DNA of 64,000 nucleotides from Pseudomonas pergaminensis (lineage in GTDB: Bacteria; Pseudomonadota; Gammaproteobacteria; Pseudomonadales; Pseudomonadaceae), in the NCBI RefSeq assembly GCF_024112395.2, contig NZ_CP078013.2:3844001-3908000 (forward strand). Direction: 5' to 3'. The notes beneath the pieces were generated by a model. That model ran no database searches and was not told the origin of the DNA. It was given only the letters and a program-made list of their open reading frames with translations. Made by a program: the position numbers and the translations under genes. Positions 63,042-64,000 of the stretch are shown piece after piece (positions within the stretch are counted from its first letter, which is position 1; each line of letters starts with the position of its first letter).

Positions 63042-64000
63042 TTCATCGATCCTTTCTGCCAGGCCAGCAACCGATCACGCACCAGGAACAACCCGGTGAT
63101 CAACCCCGAGCAGGCGAGTGCCATGATCAGCAAGGCGGCGTACATATTCGCGTAGGCGGCCCAACCCTGGGCCCACTGCAGGTACCAGCCGATGCCGGAT
63201 TTGACCCCCATCATTTCAGCCACCACCAGGGTCGAAAACGACGCGCCCAGGCCCATGAACACGCCGACAAATACGTGAGGCAACGCCGCCGGAATCGCCA
63301 CCTTGAAAATCAGGAAGCCTTGCTTGGCGCCAAGGGTGCGGGCCACGTCGTAATAGGCTTTGTCCACGCTCGCCACACCGGACCAGGTGAGCACCGTGAC
63401 CGGAAACCAAGTGGCCAGGGCGATCAGGAACACGCTGGCGCTCCAGCTACTGGGGAACAGGAAAAAACACAGCGGCAATAACGCCGTCGACGGCACCGGC
63501 CCCAGGATTCGCAGCACCGGGTGCAGCCAATAACCGATGCGCGTGGACCAACCGATGGCCACACCAGCAATAAACCCGGTAATCGCGCCCAGGGCCACGC
63601 CCGAGCCCAGCAGCAATGCCGAATGCAACAGGCTGTCGGCCAGCCGTGCGTAGTCTTCGATGTACACCGCCAGCAAGGCCTGGGGCGGCGCAAAAAACGG
63701 CACCGGCAACAACGCCAGCTTGGCGGTGAGCAACTCCCAGACGCCCAGCAGCAGCGGCAAGGCAATCAGCCAGGGGCCGGCATTGCGCAGGCGCAGGCTC
63801 AGCTTCGGCACCTTGCGTCCCAGCAGGCTCAGCCCGATGAACAGTGCGGCAACAGCCACGCACAGCGTGGCCAGGCCTTGGGTCATCGGCCAGTTGCGCG
63901 TCGCGTTGGGCCAGTAACTGATCAACAGCGCGACGGCCAGCCAGGCCGTCACCACGGCTGCGCCCTGCCACCCGACCTTCAGGGTCAGCGGCGGGTTGAG
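63035..64000 (-). CDS. SsuC/TauC-type ABC permease (partial, start outside window)
   Basis: The frame stays open to the window edge (the visible N-terminal part reads LNPPLTLKVGWQGAAVVTAW). The permease has at least seven hydrophobic segments and the class motif YYDVARTLGAKQGFLIFKVAIPAALPHVFVG near the ATPase contact. An extra pair of membrane segments at the N-terminus precedes the usual SsuC core. The binding-protein gene presumably lies beyond the window. Confidence 0.88.
   Translation of the reverse strand, partial: LNPPLTLKVGWQGAAVVTAWLAVALLISYWPNATRNWPMTQGLATLCVAVAALFIGLSLLGRKVPKLSLRLRNAGPWLIALPLLLGVWELLTAKLALLPVPFFAPPQALLAVYIEDYARLADSLLHSALLLGSGVALGAITGFIAGVAIGWSTRIGYWLHPVLRILGPVPSTALLPLCFFLFPSSWSASVFLIALATWFPVTVLTWSGVASVDKAYYDVARTLGAKQGFLIFKVAIPAALPHVFVGVFMGLGASFSTLVVAEMMGVKSGIGWYLQWAQGWAAYANMYAALLIMALACSGLITGLFLVRDRLLAWQKGSMKW

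Overview
The window looks like a chromosomal segment of a fluorescent-group Pseudomonas. The evidence is GC-rich, densely packed genes with G/C-ending codons, an OprD-type porin, TonB/FecR/ECF surface signalling, many LysR/AraC/IclR/LacI regulators, and abundant REP-type palindromes of the GTGGGAGC-GGCTTGC kind between genes. No rRNA, tRNA, CRISPR array or transposase gene was seen. Both window edges cut genes.

Layout. 1-2.3 kb: copper/cytochrome-oxidase assembly genes (DUF2946, SCO, PCu(A)C) with a partial upstream-strand operon. 2.5-9.3 kb: housekeeping enzymes, small acetyltransferases and a divergent hybrid sensor kinase/LuxR response regulator pair. 9.5-15.6 kb: a tight operon (flavin monooxygenase, RidA, DUF1028, M20 amidohydrolase), then a LysR gene and a divergent NCS1 permease, which together look like an uncharacterised N-compound catabolic cluster. 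15.7-20.6 kb: an AT-rich accessory island. On the minus strand it holds a HEPN-like gene (frameshifted), an 887-residue two-P-loop ATPase of the KGGVGR type, and a newly read 40-residue membrane peptide. On the plus strand it holds a decayed DUF3077-like gene and an orphan. 20.7-30.3 kb: acetyltransferases, a methyltransferase, a TPM-domain membrane protein, an RsbQ-like hydrolase coupled to a PAS histidine kinase, a divergent DapF homologue, two divergent L,D-transpeptidases and a creatininase-family protein.

30.3-31.2 kb and 57.8-58.6 kb carry the two arms of a large inverted repeat. Each arm is a hairpin element plus a tandem array of roughly 73-bp REP-like units, and the second arm also contains an expanded hexanucleotide microsatellite. 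Between them lie a TonB receptor/FecR/ECF-sigma signalling locus (33.4-37.4 kb), a diguanylate cyclase, a LacI-headed ABC importer operon that ends in a phosphodiesterase and an OprD porin (40.7-47.6 kb), carboxynorspermidine biosynthesis genes (48.7-51.1 kb), a sigma-54-type promoter in front of a polar amino-acid ABC importer and an FAD amine/amino-acid oxidase (52.2-55.7 kb), and glutaminase.

58.6-64 kb: a small conserved protein, an AraC regulator, and a minus-strand operon with an SsuC/TauC-type permease (cut by the window end), its ATPase and a cytoplasmic BisC-like molybdopterin oxidoreductase.

The strongest candidate for an undescribed system is the minus-strand HEPN-like / KGGVGR-ATPase / small membrane protein operon at 15778-19032. 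Its composition and gene coupling suggest a conflict or defence role, but that role is inference.
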